Positions 42,776-51,380 of a DNA stretch of 64,000 bases are shown here, piece by piece. A program made the translations under genes and the position numbers. The notes under the pieces were generated by a model. The model was not told where the DNA came from, made no database searches, and saw only the letters and a list, made by a program, of their open reading frames with translations. The first letter of the stretch is position 1; each line of letters begins with the position of its first letter. This stretch comes from RBG-16-66-20 sp036262835 (lineage in GTDB: Bacteria; Pseudomonadota; Gammaproteobacteria; Burkholderiales; SG8-39), in NCBI GenBank assembly GCA_036262835.1, contig DATAID010000076.1, positions 16,475 to 80,474 of the forward strand, in the 5' to 3' direction.

Positions 42776-43987
42776 CTAGGCGGCGGCCGGGATCGCCTTG
42801 CGCTCGGCGAGCGGCTTCTCGTTCACGGGCAGGTTGACGATCGCCGCGAAGAGGCCCAGGCCGATCGAGATCATGAACGCGCCCGCGTAGCTGCCCGTGG
42901 TGTCGTAGAGGTAGCCCGCGAGCCACACGCCGATGAAGCTGCCGATCTGGTGCCCGAAGAACACGATCGAGGCGAGCATCGCCGCGTAGCGCATGCCGAA
43001 GATCTGGCCGACGAGGCCGTTGGTGAGCGGCACGGTGCTCAGCCAGAGCAGGCCGATGCCGCACGCGAAGGTATAGAGCGTGACTGGCGAGAGCGGCAGG
43101 AACACCAGAATCGAGATCAGCCCGGCGCGCACGATGTAGATCGTCGAGAGCAGGTATTTCTTGCTGAAGCGCCCGCCGAGGATCCCCGCGCTCAGCGTGC
43201 CGAGCACATTGAAGAGGCCAATCAGCGCGAGCGCGGTCATCCCCTGCTCGGCCTTCAGCCCCTGGTCGGTGACGAAGGACGGCAGGTGCACCGTCAGCAT
43301 GGCGATGTGAAAGCCGCAGACGAAGTAGCCCCAGAAAAGGAGGTGGAAGCCCTTCTCGCGCATCGCCTCGTGGAAGGCCTCGCCGAGGGACTGGCTGCTC
43401 TGCACGCCGGCATCGGGCCGGCTCGCGAGCGCGAGCGTGAGCGGAATGATGAGCGCGGCGATCGCGGCGAGCGCGAAAAGCGCGTTATGCCAGCCGAACT
43501 TCGAGATCAGGAATTGCGTGAGCGGCAGCAGCAGGAACTGGCCGAACGAGCCGGCGGCCGTCGCGATGCCCATGTAGAGGCTGCGCCGCTCCGGCGCGAC
43601 CGTGCGTCCGATGACGGCGAGGATGATGCCGAACGAGGTTCCGCCGAGCGCGCCACCGAGGAAGAGACTGCTGTTCAGGTGCAGCAGCCACGGCGTGTCG
43701 ATGGTGGCAAGGCCGATGAGGCCGAGGATGTAGGCAATCGCGCCGCAGGCGATCACGCGGCCCGGTCCGAAGCGGTCGGCGAACGCGCCCGCCACGGCGC
43801 CGAGCGCGCCCCACATCAGGTTCTGCAGTGCGATGGACAGCGAAAACACTTCGCGGCCCCAGGCGTGCTCGACGCTGATCGGCTGCATGAACAGGCCGAA
43901 GCCGGCGCGGATGCCGAACGAGATGCACATGATGAGGCAGCCGCACACGAGCACGGTCAGCGGCGAGCGAAGCGTTTTGGAGCCCAT
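42776..43987 (-). CDS. Major facilitator superfamily transporter
   Basis: A 403-residue permease with about 12 membrane segments. The loop between helices 2 and 3 carries FADRFGPGRVIACG, and the start LVCGCLIMCISFGIRAGFGL is typical of the monocarboxylate/oxalate-formate branch. Substrate probably an organic acid; not decidable further. It begins a minus-strand series with the 50-residue membrane protein and the sugar dehydrogenase downstream and an alpha/beta hydrolase upstream at 4 bases. Confidence 0.88.
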   Translation of the reverse strand: MGSKTLRSPLTVLVCGCLIMCISFGIRAGFGLFMQPISVEHAWGREVFSLSIALQNLMWGALGAVAGAFADRFGPGRVIACGAIAYILGLIGLATIDTPWLLHLNSSLFLGGALGGTSFGIILAVIGRTVAPERRSLYMGIATAAGSFGQFLLLPLTQFLISKFGWHNALFALAAIAALIIPLTLALASRPDAGVQSSQSLGEAFHEAMREKGFHLLFWGYFVCGFHIAMLTVHLPSFVTDQGLKAEQGMTALALIGLFNVLGTLSAGILGGRFSKKYLLSTIYIVRAGLISILVFLPLSPVTLYTFACGIGLLWLSTVPLTNGLVGQIFGMRYAAMLASIVFFGHQIGSFIGVWLAGYLYDTTGSYAGAFMISIGLGLFAAIVNLPVNEKPLAERKAIPAAA

Positions 43988-43991
43988 GCGT

Positions 43992-44720
43992 CTAGTTCAG
44001 TCCGTCGATGAAGCCGCGAATCGCCGCGGCAAGCTCTTTCTCTTTGCCAATGTAATGGTGATCGGCACCGGAAATCATCACCTGTTTCGAGCCTCGAATC
44101 GCGCTGATCGTACTCCGTCTGCGCGAATCCGCTCGCAGCACGGGCGCGAGGTCATGCTCGCCGTACATGTCAAGCACGGGCACATGCACGTTCTGCATGC
44201 CACCGTAGCCGCCGGTGAGTCCCATGCAGATCCACGCCGCGAACGGCGGCTCGGGCGTCTTCTCGTAATAGACGTTCGACATCCACGAGCCCATGCTATG
44301 GGAGAGCAGCACGATCCTCTTCGCGCCTTTCGCCTGCAGCCAGCGCGCGCCCGCGGCGATGCGCTCGACCGCCTCGGGAAACACTGCCGGGTAGTAGTCG
44401 CGCACGGTCGCGTCGGACTTCTGCACCGGCATCTGGATCGAAAGCGTCGAGTATCCGAGATCGGCGAGCGATGCGCGCAGCACGCCGATCACGCCGTGAT
44501 CCGGATGCACGCCGACGCCGTGAACAAGGAGGATGGCCGGCTTTGCGCTCTTCGCTTCGGTGTAGATGCCGAGAAACGAGCGCGCGGGAAGCGAAATCTG
44601 CACCGCATCGCCGACCACGAGGCTCGGCACAATTTCGGCGGCCCAGCGCTTCTCGCGCTCATAGTCCTGCGCGAGCGCCGGCAACGCGAGCAGCGCCAGG
44701 AGGAGCGCGGCGAGCCTCAC
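43992..44720 (-). CDS. Exported alpha/beta hydrolase, DUF3530-like
   Basis: A 242-residue protein with a signal peptide (about 1-18, ending PALAQ) and hydrolase features: ILLVHGVGVHPDHGVIG (oxyanion loop), the nucleophile elbow VLLSHSMGSWMSN, and His in SGADHHYIG. DUF3530 proteins of proteobacteria share this pattern; their substrate is unknown. The start is GTG 44720 with a GTGA overlap of the amino-acid permease stop. The export signal suggests a periplasmic esterase or peptidase-like role. Confidence 0.75.
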   Translation of the reverse strand: MRLAALLLALLALPALAQDYEREKRWAAEIVPSLVVGDAVQISLPARSFLGIYTEAKSAKPAILLVHGVGVHPDHGVIGVLRASLADLGYSTLSIQMPVQKSDATVRDYYPAVFPEAVERIAAGARWLQAKGAKRIVLLSHSMGSWMSNVYYEKTPEPPFAAWICMGLTGGYGGMQNVHVPVLDMYGEHDLAPVLRADSRRRSTISAIRGSKQVMISGADHHYIGKEKELAAAIRGFIDGLN

Positions 44721-46033
44721 TTGCGGCGAACCAGGAAGTAGAGCGGAATGCCCGCGGCCATCACCGCGAGGCCGGCGAGCACGAGCGTGCCGAACTTCGG
44801 ACCATAGGGCGAGTTCGCCACGTAGTCGAAGCTCGACCAGACCATGAAGGCGCACATCACCAGGAAAGCGACCGGCACCAGGGGAAACAAAGGCGTCCGG
44901 AACGCGGGCAGCGCGCCGCCCTTCGAGCGAAACACGAAGAGGGTAAGGCCCGTGAGGAAAAGAAAGCTCCAGAACACCGGCAGGCCGTAGGCCACCATGG
45001 CTTCGAAGCCGTCGCGCGTGGTGGAGCCCGCCCAGATGAGGGCCAGCATGATCACCAGCTGGACGATGAGCGCGTTGCCGGGCGTCGAGCCGGTTTCGCG
45101 CCAGCTGCCGAGAAAGGCGAACGAAGGGAAATCGCGGCCGAACGCCCAGTTCGTCCGCGCGCCCGTGGAGATCGCGGCGTTGATCGTCGTGAACGCGGAC
45201 ACGCAGACCACCGCCGCAATGAGGAGCGCCGCCTTGTCCCCGGCCACCGACCGGATCGTATCCACGCCGATCGCTTTCGACTCGGCCATGCCCTTCAGGC
45301 CGAGGACGCTGTAGTACCCCCAGTTGACCAGAAGATAGAGAACGGTGACGAGCGCGATGCCGCCCACCAGCACTTTCACCATGTCGCGAGGCGCGTCGCG
45401 CACTTCGCCGGCAAGATAGGCCCCCTCGTTCCAGCCGCCGAACGTGTAGAGCACGAAAATCATCATCAGGGTGAACGCCCCGCCGCCCTCTTTCGCCGGC
45501 GGCGGCGCGCCGCCCGTGGCGATGCCGCCGAGCGCGATCGCAGCGAGCGAGAGCATGAGCAATATCTCCATCCCCTTTTGCAGCCTCTTCGACTGCAGCG
45601 TGCCGGCGAAATTGAGCGCGGTGAGCGCCGTGACGACCAGCGCGGCCCAGATCGCATTGGTCTGCGCGCCGAAGGAAACGATCTGCGAAGCGTATTCGCC
45701 GAAGACGAAGGCCACCGCGGCGATGGCCCCCGTCTGGATGACCGTCATTCGCGACCAGGCGAAGACGAACCCGACGCCCTCGCCGAAGCCGCGCCGGAGG
45801 AAGACATATTCCCCCCCGGTCTCGGGGTAGCGCGCGGCGAGCTCCGCATACACCAGGGCGCCGCAGATGCAGGCGAGGCCGCCGAGAACCCATGCCAGGA
45901 AAAACTGCGTGCCGCTCGCCGCGGCGCCCGCCACGAGCCCGGGAAGCTTGAAGATGCCGACGCCGATCACCATGCCGGCGACGAGAAAGATGCCGTCCGG
46001 AACGGACAGCAGGTGCCGGGGCGCGGCGCTCAC
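44717..46033 (-). CDS. APC-family amino acid permease
   Basis: A 438-residue transporter with about 12 membrane segments. The helix-1 block VPDGIFLVAGMVIGVGIFKL and the following VYAELAARYPETGGEYVFLR are family signatures. The first is the unwound helix that binds the amino group. Substrate not predictable. GTG at 46033 overlaps the methyltransferase stop as GTGA, and its own stop overlaps the hydrolase start the same way, so the three genes are coupled. Confidence 0.88.
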   Translation of the reverse strand: MSAAPRHLLSVPDGIFLVAGMVIGVGIFKLPGLVAGAAASGTQFFLAWVLGGLACICGALVYAELAARYPETGGEYVFLRRGFGEGVGFVFAWSRMTVIQTGAIAAVAFVFGEYASQIVSFGAQTNAIWAALVVTALTALNFAGTLQSKRLQKGMEILLMLSLAAIALGGIATGGAPPPAKEGGGAFTLMMIFVLYTFGGWNEGAYLAGEVRDAPRDMVKVLVGGIALVTVLYLLVNWGYYSVLGLKGMAESKAIGVDTIRSVAGDKAALLIAAVVCVSAFTTINAAISTGARTNWAFGRDFPSFAFLGSWRETGSTPGNALIVQLVIMLALIWAGSTTRDGFEAMVAYGLPVFWSFLFLTGLTLFVFRSKGGALPAFRTPLFPLVPVAFLVMCAFMVWSSFDYVANSPYGPKFGTLVLAGLAVMAAGIPLYFLVRRK

Positions 46034-46902
46034 GGCTGGCGCCTCGCTTTCCAGGGAAGGATGCGCTCCCTCTCCCCGTCGGACACGCGCACCTCGCCCT
46101 CGATCGTCGCGCCGCGAATCGTGCCTCGGAACATGTGGTTCCAGGCCTTGCCGCCGACGAGGCCCGTCACCGCGATGTGGATCTCCTCGCCGCGCAGGCG
46201 CGCGCCGCGCACCGTCTGGCGCTCGGCCCCGGCCTGCGCCTCCACGTCGATCAGCTGGTACTTCTGCCCGATCCTGAAGTCCCACTGGCCGCCGTGACCC
46301 GCCACCTCCGAGACCCAGTGGCCGCGCGCGTCGCCCGGCACGATCCACAGGAAAATGCGCGAGCGCCCGAGCGGGCCCACCATCTTCTCGGCAAGCGTGA
46401 TCTCGATCATCTCGTCGTAGGTCCAGGCGCCCATGTCGTAGTCGTGCGAGACCACGCGCGCGCCGGGCTTCAGCTGCTCGAGCAGCTTCGGCACGAGCTT
46501 CGCGTTGACCTCCGGCAGGAGGTACATCGTCACCACGCTCGCGCCGCGCAGGTCGGTGTCGAAGAGATCCTGCACCTCGAAGTCGACCAGCTTCTCCACG
46601 CCCGCGCGCTTCGCGTTCTCGCGCGCGATCTCGACCAGATGCTTGTCGATGTCCACCCCGAGGCCCTTCGCGCCGAAGCGCTTCGCCGCCTCGATCACGA
46701 TCCGTCCGTCGCCCGAGCCCAGGTCGATCAGCTTCTCGCCCGCCTTCGGGTCCGCCAGGTAGAGCATCCGGTCGACCACCTGAGTGGGCGAGACGACGAA
46801 CGGCGTCGTGCCGTCATCCCAGGCCCAGGTCTGGGCGCCCACGGCCGCGGACAGGAACAACAAAACTAGGAATGAGAATCGCAAGAGTAAAATCCGCTTC
46901 AC
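46030..46902 (-). CDS. SAM-dependent methyltransferase with N-terminal export signal
   Basis: A 290-residue protein from GTG 46902 (a TTG at 46884 is an alternative). Residues 5-24 are strongly hydrophobic and end VGAQ, a likely signal peptide or anchor. A methyltransferase fold follows: motif I KLIDLGSGDGRIVIEAAKRF (about 57-75) and VDIDKHLVEIAREN. Residues about 190-290 form an added domain ending RERILPWKARRQP. An exported enzyme using SAM is puzzling because SAM is cytoplasmic; perhaps it is anchored facing inward. The start abuts the tRNA-Arg gene on the other strand, with no base between. Confidence 0.75.
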   Translation of the reverse strand: MKRILLLRFSFLVLLFLSAAVGAQTWAWDDGTTPFVVSPTQVVDRMLYLADPKAGEKLIDLGSGDGRIVIEAAKRFGAKGLGVDIDKHLVEIARENAKRAGVEKLVDFEVQDLFDTDLRGASVVTMYLLPEVNAKLVPKLLEQLKPGARVVSHDYDMGAWTYDEMIEITLAEKMVGPLGRSRIFLWIVPGDARGHWVSEVAGHGGQWDFRIGQKYQLIDVEAQAGAERQTVRGARLRGEEIHIAVTGLVGGKAWNHMFRGTIRGATIEGEVRVSDGERERILPWKARRQP

Positions 46903-46978
46903 GCCCCGGTAGCTCAGTGGATAGAGCAGCCCCCTCCTAAGGGGCAGGTCGCACGTTCGATTCGTGTCTGGGGCGCCA
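46903..46978 (+). tRNA. tRNA-Arg, anticodon CCT (CCU)
   Basis: A 76-base gene with 3' CCA encoded. Acceptor stem 46903-46909 with 46968-46974 (one G-T pair), D-stem GCTC/GAGC, anticodon stem GCCCC (46929-46933) with GGGGC (46941-46945), loop CTCCTAA with anticodon CCT at 46936-46938, T-arm loop TTCGATT, discriminator G at 46975 and CCA at 46976-46978. It reads AGG codons. A possible -10, TAAAAT, lies at 46888-46893 inside the opposite-strand methyltransferase. Its ends touch the start and stop of two opposing protein genes. Confidence 0.96.
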
Positions 46979-48382
46979 CTACACGCCGAAAAGCTTGAGG
47001 ATTGTATCGGCAAATCCCTGCAGTGCGCGCCCGGCGCCCCCGCCGGTTCGCCGCGCCTCCGGCACTTCTTCGTACATGTAGACGCCGCTCTCGCCGGTGA
47101 AGAGGTCGTTGAACAGCTCTTCCTTGCCACGCAAATAGGAAACGAAGGTCTCGCAGCGCGTGTTGGCGTAGGCAAGGTTGGCGCTGAAGCCCAGGGTCGC
47201 GGCCTGGTTGATCAGCCGTCCGGCTCCGGGCGCTTCGACGCGGATGCCGCGGCCGCCCTTGACGATGAGCTTGCCGGGTCCGTGGAACACCAGAAACCGC
47301 AATTGCAGCGTCAGCCAGCTTTGCAGCGTTCCGAGCCGCCAGTGGCGCGTGATGCGAATCGGCGTCCGGCGGTCCTGGATGACGCCGGCCAGGCAGCGCG
47401 GCTGGCAGACGAAAGCCGCGCCCTCGGCGAGCTCGAGGATGCCCACTTCGCTGTGCGAGTCGCGGGTCGCCGAGACGACCACCGGCTCCCTTCCTGCGGC
47501 GCCGACGCGGGTCAGCATGACCATGCCGGAGAGCAGGCTCGAGAAAGGAATCGCGGCGTTGAGCAGCCATCGCGTGCTTTTTTCCGCCTGCAGCGCGCTG
47601 CTCTGAAGGTATTCGGGCTGGATGAGGAGCTCCTCATTCTGCTGCAGCACCACCGGCACCGAGACGCCCGACATCCGGCCGGCGCCCTCGCCGCCGCGCA
47701 CAGCGCCCGAGGCGTCGGGCAGCAAGCGGATCGGCGGACGGCCCGAAGCGAGGGGCGCGATCACGTAGTAGAGGAAAAGCTTGATCCCGATCGGGACCAT
47801 GAGAACGCCCGCGAAGATCGCCAGCGCGAGCGGCAACTGCCGCCGCATCACCTCCGCTGCCCGACCGACCCACGTCTTGTCGATCTCGGCCTCGAGCGCC
47901 GCGAGGCTGCGCGTCGCTTCTGCCAGCTCGCGCTCGCGTTCCGCAAGGAGTGGCCCTATGCCGCGGGCCCACTGCTCCCTGGCTCGCGCCTCGCTCGCGG
48001 CGACCTGCTCGTAGACGCCGATCTCGCTCTCGAGGATGCGGATCGCCCGCCACGGCTCCGAGAGCGGAACGTATTGGGCGAGCGGATGCGCGGATCGCTG
48101 GGCTTGCAGCTCGGCGCGCTTTTGCTCGAGCATCGACTCCACGCCGCGCCCGACGGAGGCCGCGCGCCGCGCGCGCTCATCGAGGCTGCGCCGCAGGTCG
48201 GCGATCTGGCGCGTGACCTCGCGTTGCTGCGCGGCCCGGGCGCCGCGCTCGTGCTCGAGCTCGTCGAGCCGCTTGATCTCGCCCTTCAGCCACGCCCCGC
48301 CCACCAGAAGAGACAGGATGAAAGCGAGCGTCGCCGCCTTCCACGCCAGCCAGCGAACTCCCGCCAGGAAAAGGGCGCCCAT
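46979..48382 (-). CDS. Membrane protein with coiled coil and AIM24-like C-terminal domain
   Basis: A 467-residue protein. TM1 (about 15-33), a coiled coil (about 38-170, for example RRSLDERARRAASVGRGVES), TM2 (about 183-207) and a C-terminal soluble domain (about 240-440) with LRFLVFHGPGKLIVKGGRGI and LFTGESGVYMYEEVP, which resemble AIM24/TRAP-like proteins. Yeast AIM24 is a mitochondrial inner-membrane protein needed for MICOS integrity. Helix-coiled coil-helix topology puts the coil outside or inside as one hairpin. The stop codon starts at the base after the tRNA CCA. Family call moderate. Confidence 0.6.
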   Translation of the reverse strand: MGALFLAGVRWLAWKAATLAFILSLLVGGAWLKGEIKRLDELEHERGARAAQQREVTRQIADLRRSLDERARRAASVGRGVESMLEQKRAELQAQRSAHPLAQYVPLSEPWRAIRILESEIGVYEQVAASEARAREQWARGIGPLLAERERELAEATRSLAALEAEIDKTWVGRAAEVMRRQLPLALAIFAGVLMVPIGIKLFLYYVIAPLASGRPPIRLLPDASGAVRGGEGAGRMSGVSVPVVLQQNEELLIQPEYLQSSALQAEKSTRWLLNAAIPFSSLLSGMVMLTRVGAAGREPVVVSATRDSHSEVGILELAEGAAFVCQPRCLAGVIQDRRTPIRITRHWRLGTLQSWLTLQLRFLVFHGPGKLIVKGGRGIRVEAPGAGRLINQAATLGFSANLAYANTRCETFVSYLRGKEELFNDLFTGESGVYMYEEVPEARRTGGGAGRALQGFADTILKLFGV

Positions 48383-48407
48383 GCCCCGCCATCATCACAT
48401 GGCCGGC

Positions 48408-49934
48408 CTAGAAGTCGACGTCGTCTTCGGCCGAAGAAGCCTTCGCCTGCATGCGCCGGTGCTGCCACAGCGCGGCGACGAACGACAGCACCGAGGCGGC
48501 GAGCAGCCCGCCCGAAATCGGCCGGGTGAGGAAGAGCCAGGGGTTGGCGTCGGTCATGATGGCGCGGACAAGATTGATCTCGATCTGGTCGCCGAGAATC
48601 ACGCCGAGGATGAAGGGCGCGAGCGGAAAGCCGAACTTGACCATCCCGTAGCCGAAGATCCCGAAGGCGAGCAGCACGTAGACGTTGTCCATCGTATTGT
48701 TGAGCGCGTAGGCGCCGATCACGCACAGCACCAGCACGACCGGGAAAAGCATGGCCTTGGGAATCGTGACGATGCGCAGCATCCAGCGCACCCCCGGGAG
48801 CAGGACGAGCAGCACGAGGCCGTGCGCGAGGATGTACGCCGCGAACATGCCGTAGGCAAGTGTCGCGTGCTGCGAGATGAAGAGCGGTCCGGACTGGATG
48901 CCGTGGATCGTCAGCGCGCCAAGCATCACCGCGGTCACCGCGTCACCCGGGATGCCGAACGCCATGATGGTGACGAGCGACCCCGCGACGTTGGCGTTGT
49001 TGGAGGATTCCGACGCGATGATGCCCTCCGGAATTCCGGTCCCGAACTTCTCGGGGTGCTTGGAGAACTTCTTCGCCTGGTCGTAGGCGAGCATGTTCGC
49101 CGCGCTGCCGCCGATCGCCGGCAGCACGCCGATCACCAGGCCGATGAACGTCGACCACAGAAGCAGGAACGGCCGCGACAGGATGTCCCAGAGCACCTTT
49201 GCATGCGAAACCGCGAGGCTCACGCCGCGATCCACGGCCTCGATCGCTTGCACTTTGCCGCCCATGCGCTCGACGTCCGACATGATCTGCGCGAACGCGA
49301 AGACGCCGATCAGCACCGGCAGGAACGGGATGCCGCCGGAGAGGAACGGAATACCGAGCGTGAGGCGCTCCTGCCCGAGCACCGGGTCGTTGCCCATGAT
49401 CGTGACCACGCAGCCGAGCGCGCCCGAGGCGAGCCCCTTGGCAAGCGAGGACTCGACCAGCCCCGCCACCATCGAGAGCGCGAGGATGAAGAGCGAGAAG
49501 TACTCCCACGGCCCGAAAGCGAGCGCGATCGTCGCGAGGGGGCCCGTGGTGGCGACGAGGAAAACGGCGCCGAGCAGGCCGCCGAGGATCGAGGCCCAGA
49601 TGCCGAGCCAGAGCGCACGCCCCGGCTCGCCCTTTTTCGCCATCGGAAAGCCGTCGAAGGTCGTGGCGACCGCGGAAGGCTTGCCCGGAATGCCGAGCAG
49701 GCACGAGGTAATGAGCCCGCCGGTCTCGCCTCCAACGTACACGCCGATCATGGTGGAGAGCCCCTGCAACGGCTCCAGGCCGAAGGTGAACGGAAGCACC
49801 ACGATCACCGTCATCGTGATGGTGATGCCCGGCAGCGCGCCGCCGACCACGCCGATCAGGCACCCGGTGAAGAGCGCCGAGAGGTACTTAAGCTGGATGA
49901 TGTTCGCGATGCCTGCGCCGAGGAGCTCGAACAT
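48408..49934 (-). CDS. tctA: Tripartite tricarboxylate transporter, large permease TctA
   Basis: A 508-residue membrane protein with about 12 segments. The family block GVVGGALPGITITMTVIVVL near the N-terminus and LGIPGKPSAVATTFDGFPMA follow the TctA pattern. It is the sodium-driven channel that takes substrate from a Bug/TctC protein. It follows tctB by 4 bases in the order tctC-tctB-tctA on the minus strand. The orphan Bug at 18.0 kb could also feed it. C-terminal residues are acidic (SSAEDDVDF). Confidence 0.93.
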   Translation of the reverse strand: MFELLGAGIANIIQLKYLSALFTGCLIGVVGGALPGITITMTVIVVLPFTFGLEPLQGLSTMIGVYVGGETGGLITSCLLGIPGKPSAVATTFDGFPMAKKGEPGRALWLGIWASILGGLLGAVFLVATTGPLATIALAFGPWEYFSLFILALSMVAGLVESSLAKGLASGALGCVVTIMGNDPVLGQERLTLGIPFLSGGIPFLPVLIGVFAFAQIMSDVERMGGKVQAIEAVDRGVSLAVSHAKVLWDILSRPFLLLWSTFIGLVIGVLPAIGGSAANMLAYDQAKKFSKHPEKFGTGIPEGIIASESSNNANVAGSLVTIMAFGIPGDAVTAVMLGALTIHGIQSGPLFISQHATLAYGMFAAYILAHGLVLLVLLPGVRWMLRIVTIPKAMLFPVVLVLCVIGAYALNNTMDNVYVLLAFGIFGYGMVKFGFPLAPFILGVILGDQIEINLVRAIMTDANPWLFLTRPISGGLLAASVLSFVAALWQHRRMQAKASSAEDDVDF

Positions 49935-49938
49935 GGCC

Positions 49939-50406
49939 TTAGAATCCGGTCCAGCTGCCGCGTGGCAGCAGCACGAGCAGGTAGTGCTCGAAAATGAGGT
50001 GCGAGAGGAAGGCGGTCAGCACCGCGAGGACCAGGACGCGTGCCCAGCCCTTCCCGCCGCGCGGCGGATCGAGAACCCCATTGGCCGCCGCGACGTAGAG
50101 CGCGGTAGCGATGCGGAAGCCGAGAAAGTGCAGTATCCCGACGTAGGCCCCGAAGATCGCGAACTGCAGCACGACGAGGCCGTAGTTGAGCCCTTCTTTC
50201 TTACCAGCCGCCTCTTTTTTCGCTCTCAGGTCGCCAACGACCAGCCAGAGCGACAGAAGGATCGTGATGCCGAGGACGATGCGCGGATAGAACCCAGGCC
50301 CGATCGGGACGAGCGGGTTCTCGTGCAGGCCGAGGGTGGCCCAGAAAAGAGAAAGGCTCGTCGCCAATACGACGAGCCCTCCCCAACCGTCTCGGGACAG
50401 CTTCAC
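49939..50406 (-). CDS. tctB: Tripartite tricarboxylate transporter, small subunit TctB
   Basis: A 155-residue membrane protein with about four hydrophobic segments, typical of TctB. It starts with a helix containing LVVLATSLSLFWATLGLHE, then PIGPGFYPRIVLGITILLSL, the usual family block. Spacing to tctC (4 bases) and tctA (4 bases) shows tight coupling. Confidence 0.88.
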   Translation of the reverse strand: MKLSRDGWGGLVVLATSLSLFWATLGLHENPLVPIGPGFYPRIVLGITILLSLWLVVGDLRAKKEAAGKKEGLNYGLVVLQFAIFGAYVGILHFLGFRIATALYVAAANGVLDPPRGGKGWARVLVLAVLTAFLSHLIFEHYLLVLLPRGSWTGF

Positions 50407-50410
50407 CCGG

Positions 50411-51352
50411 TCAGCGCTTCAGCAGGCCGAGGTCCTTGGCGATGTCGTGGTTCAGCTGGTCGTTTTTCTTGAGCCAGGCCGCGTACTCGGTGCGTCCCAT
50501 GAAGCGCACGTCGGTCCCCTGCTTCTTCATCGAATCGGCAAACGCCGGCTCCTTCGTCGCCGCCTGGCAAGCCGACTCCAGCTTGGCGAGCACCGGCGCG
50601 GGCGTGCCTTTCGGCGCCATGATCCCGCGGTTCACGTCGTAGACGACGTTCACGCCGAGCTCCTTCAGCGTCGGCACGCTCGGCATCTCGGGATTGCGCT
50701 TCTCGGTCGCGCTCGCGATGAACTTGAGCTGCCCCGCCTCGACCTTGCCCTTTTGCGTCATGTTCGAGTCGGTCAGGTCGACGTGGCCGCCGAGGATCGC
50801 GTTCATGCGCGGCGCGAGGCCCTCATAGGAGACGTACTTGAACTTGATGCCGGCGGCCTTCTCAATCAGCGCCGGGAAGAAGTGGCTGGTCGAGCCCAGG
50901 GTCGCGCCGACGGTGATCGCGCCGGGGTGCGCCTTCGCGTCCGCGAGCAGGCCTTTCCAGTCGTTGAACGGCGTTTTCGGGCTCGCCGTCAGCACCGAGG
51001 CGGTCGAGGAGATCATGCAGATCGGCTCGAAGTCGCTGTATCTCACGTCGGCGACGCCGGTGTAGTAGGTCGAATGGATGTAGTCATGAACGGCGTAGAG
51101 CGTATAGCCGTCCGCAGGCGAGTCCTTCGCCTCCTTCGCCCCTTTGGTGCCCGAGGCGCCGCCGACGTTGGCGATCACGACCGGCTGGCCGATCTGCTTT
51201 TGCAGCAGCGGCGCGAACGGCCGGAAGATATTGTCGGTATCGCCGCCCGCCGCCCAGGGCACGATCAGCTTGACGGGACGGTCCGGGTATTGCGCGAACG
51301 ACGGCGCCGCGATGAGGACGCCGCACAGCAGCAGTGCGAATCTTTTGATCAT
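50411..51352 (-). CDS. tctC: Tripartite tricarboxylate transporter substrate-binding protein TctC (Bug family)
   Basis: A 313-residue periplasmic protein with a signal peptide ending PSFAQ, then YPDRPVKLIVPWAAGGDTDN and VVIANVGGASGTKGAKEA, the binding motifs of Bug proteins. The second loop lacks the common KPGA sequence, so the ligand may differ from citrate. ATG 51352 was chosen because the signal peptide starts there (MIKRFALLLCGV). First gene of tctCBA. The upstream FAD oxidoreductase stop is 28 bases away. Confidence 0.92.
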   Translation of the reverse strand: MIKRFALLLCGVLIAAPSFAQYPDRPVKLIVPWAAGGDTDNIFRPFAPLLQKQIGQPVVIANVGGASGTKGAKEAKDSPADGYTLYAVHDYIHSTYYTGVADVRYSDFEPICMISSTASVLTASPKTPFNDWKGLLADAKAHPGAITVGATLGSTSHFFPALIEKAAGIKFKYVSYEGLAPRMNAILGGHVDLTDSNMTQKGKVEAGQLKFIASATEKRNPEMPSVPTLKELGVNVVYDVNRGIMAPKGTPAPVLAKLESACQAATKEPAFADSMKKQGTDVRFMGRTEYAAWLKKNDQLNHDIAKDLGLLKR

Positions 51353-51380
51353 GTTTTCCCCCTCCAAGGGAAGGCCGATT

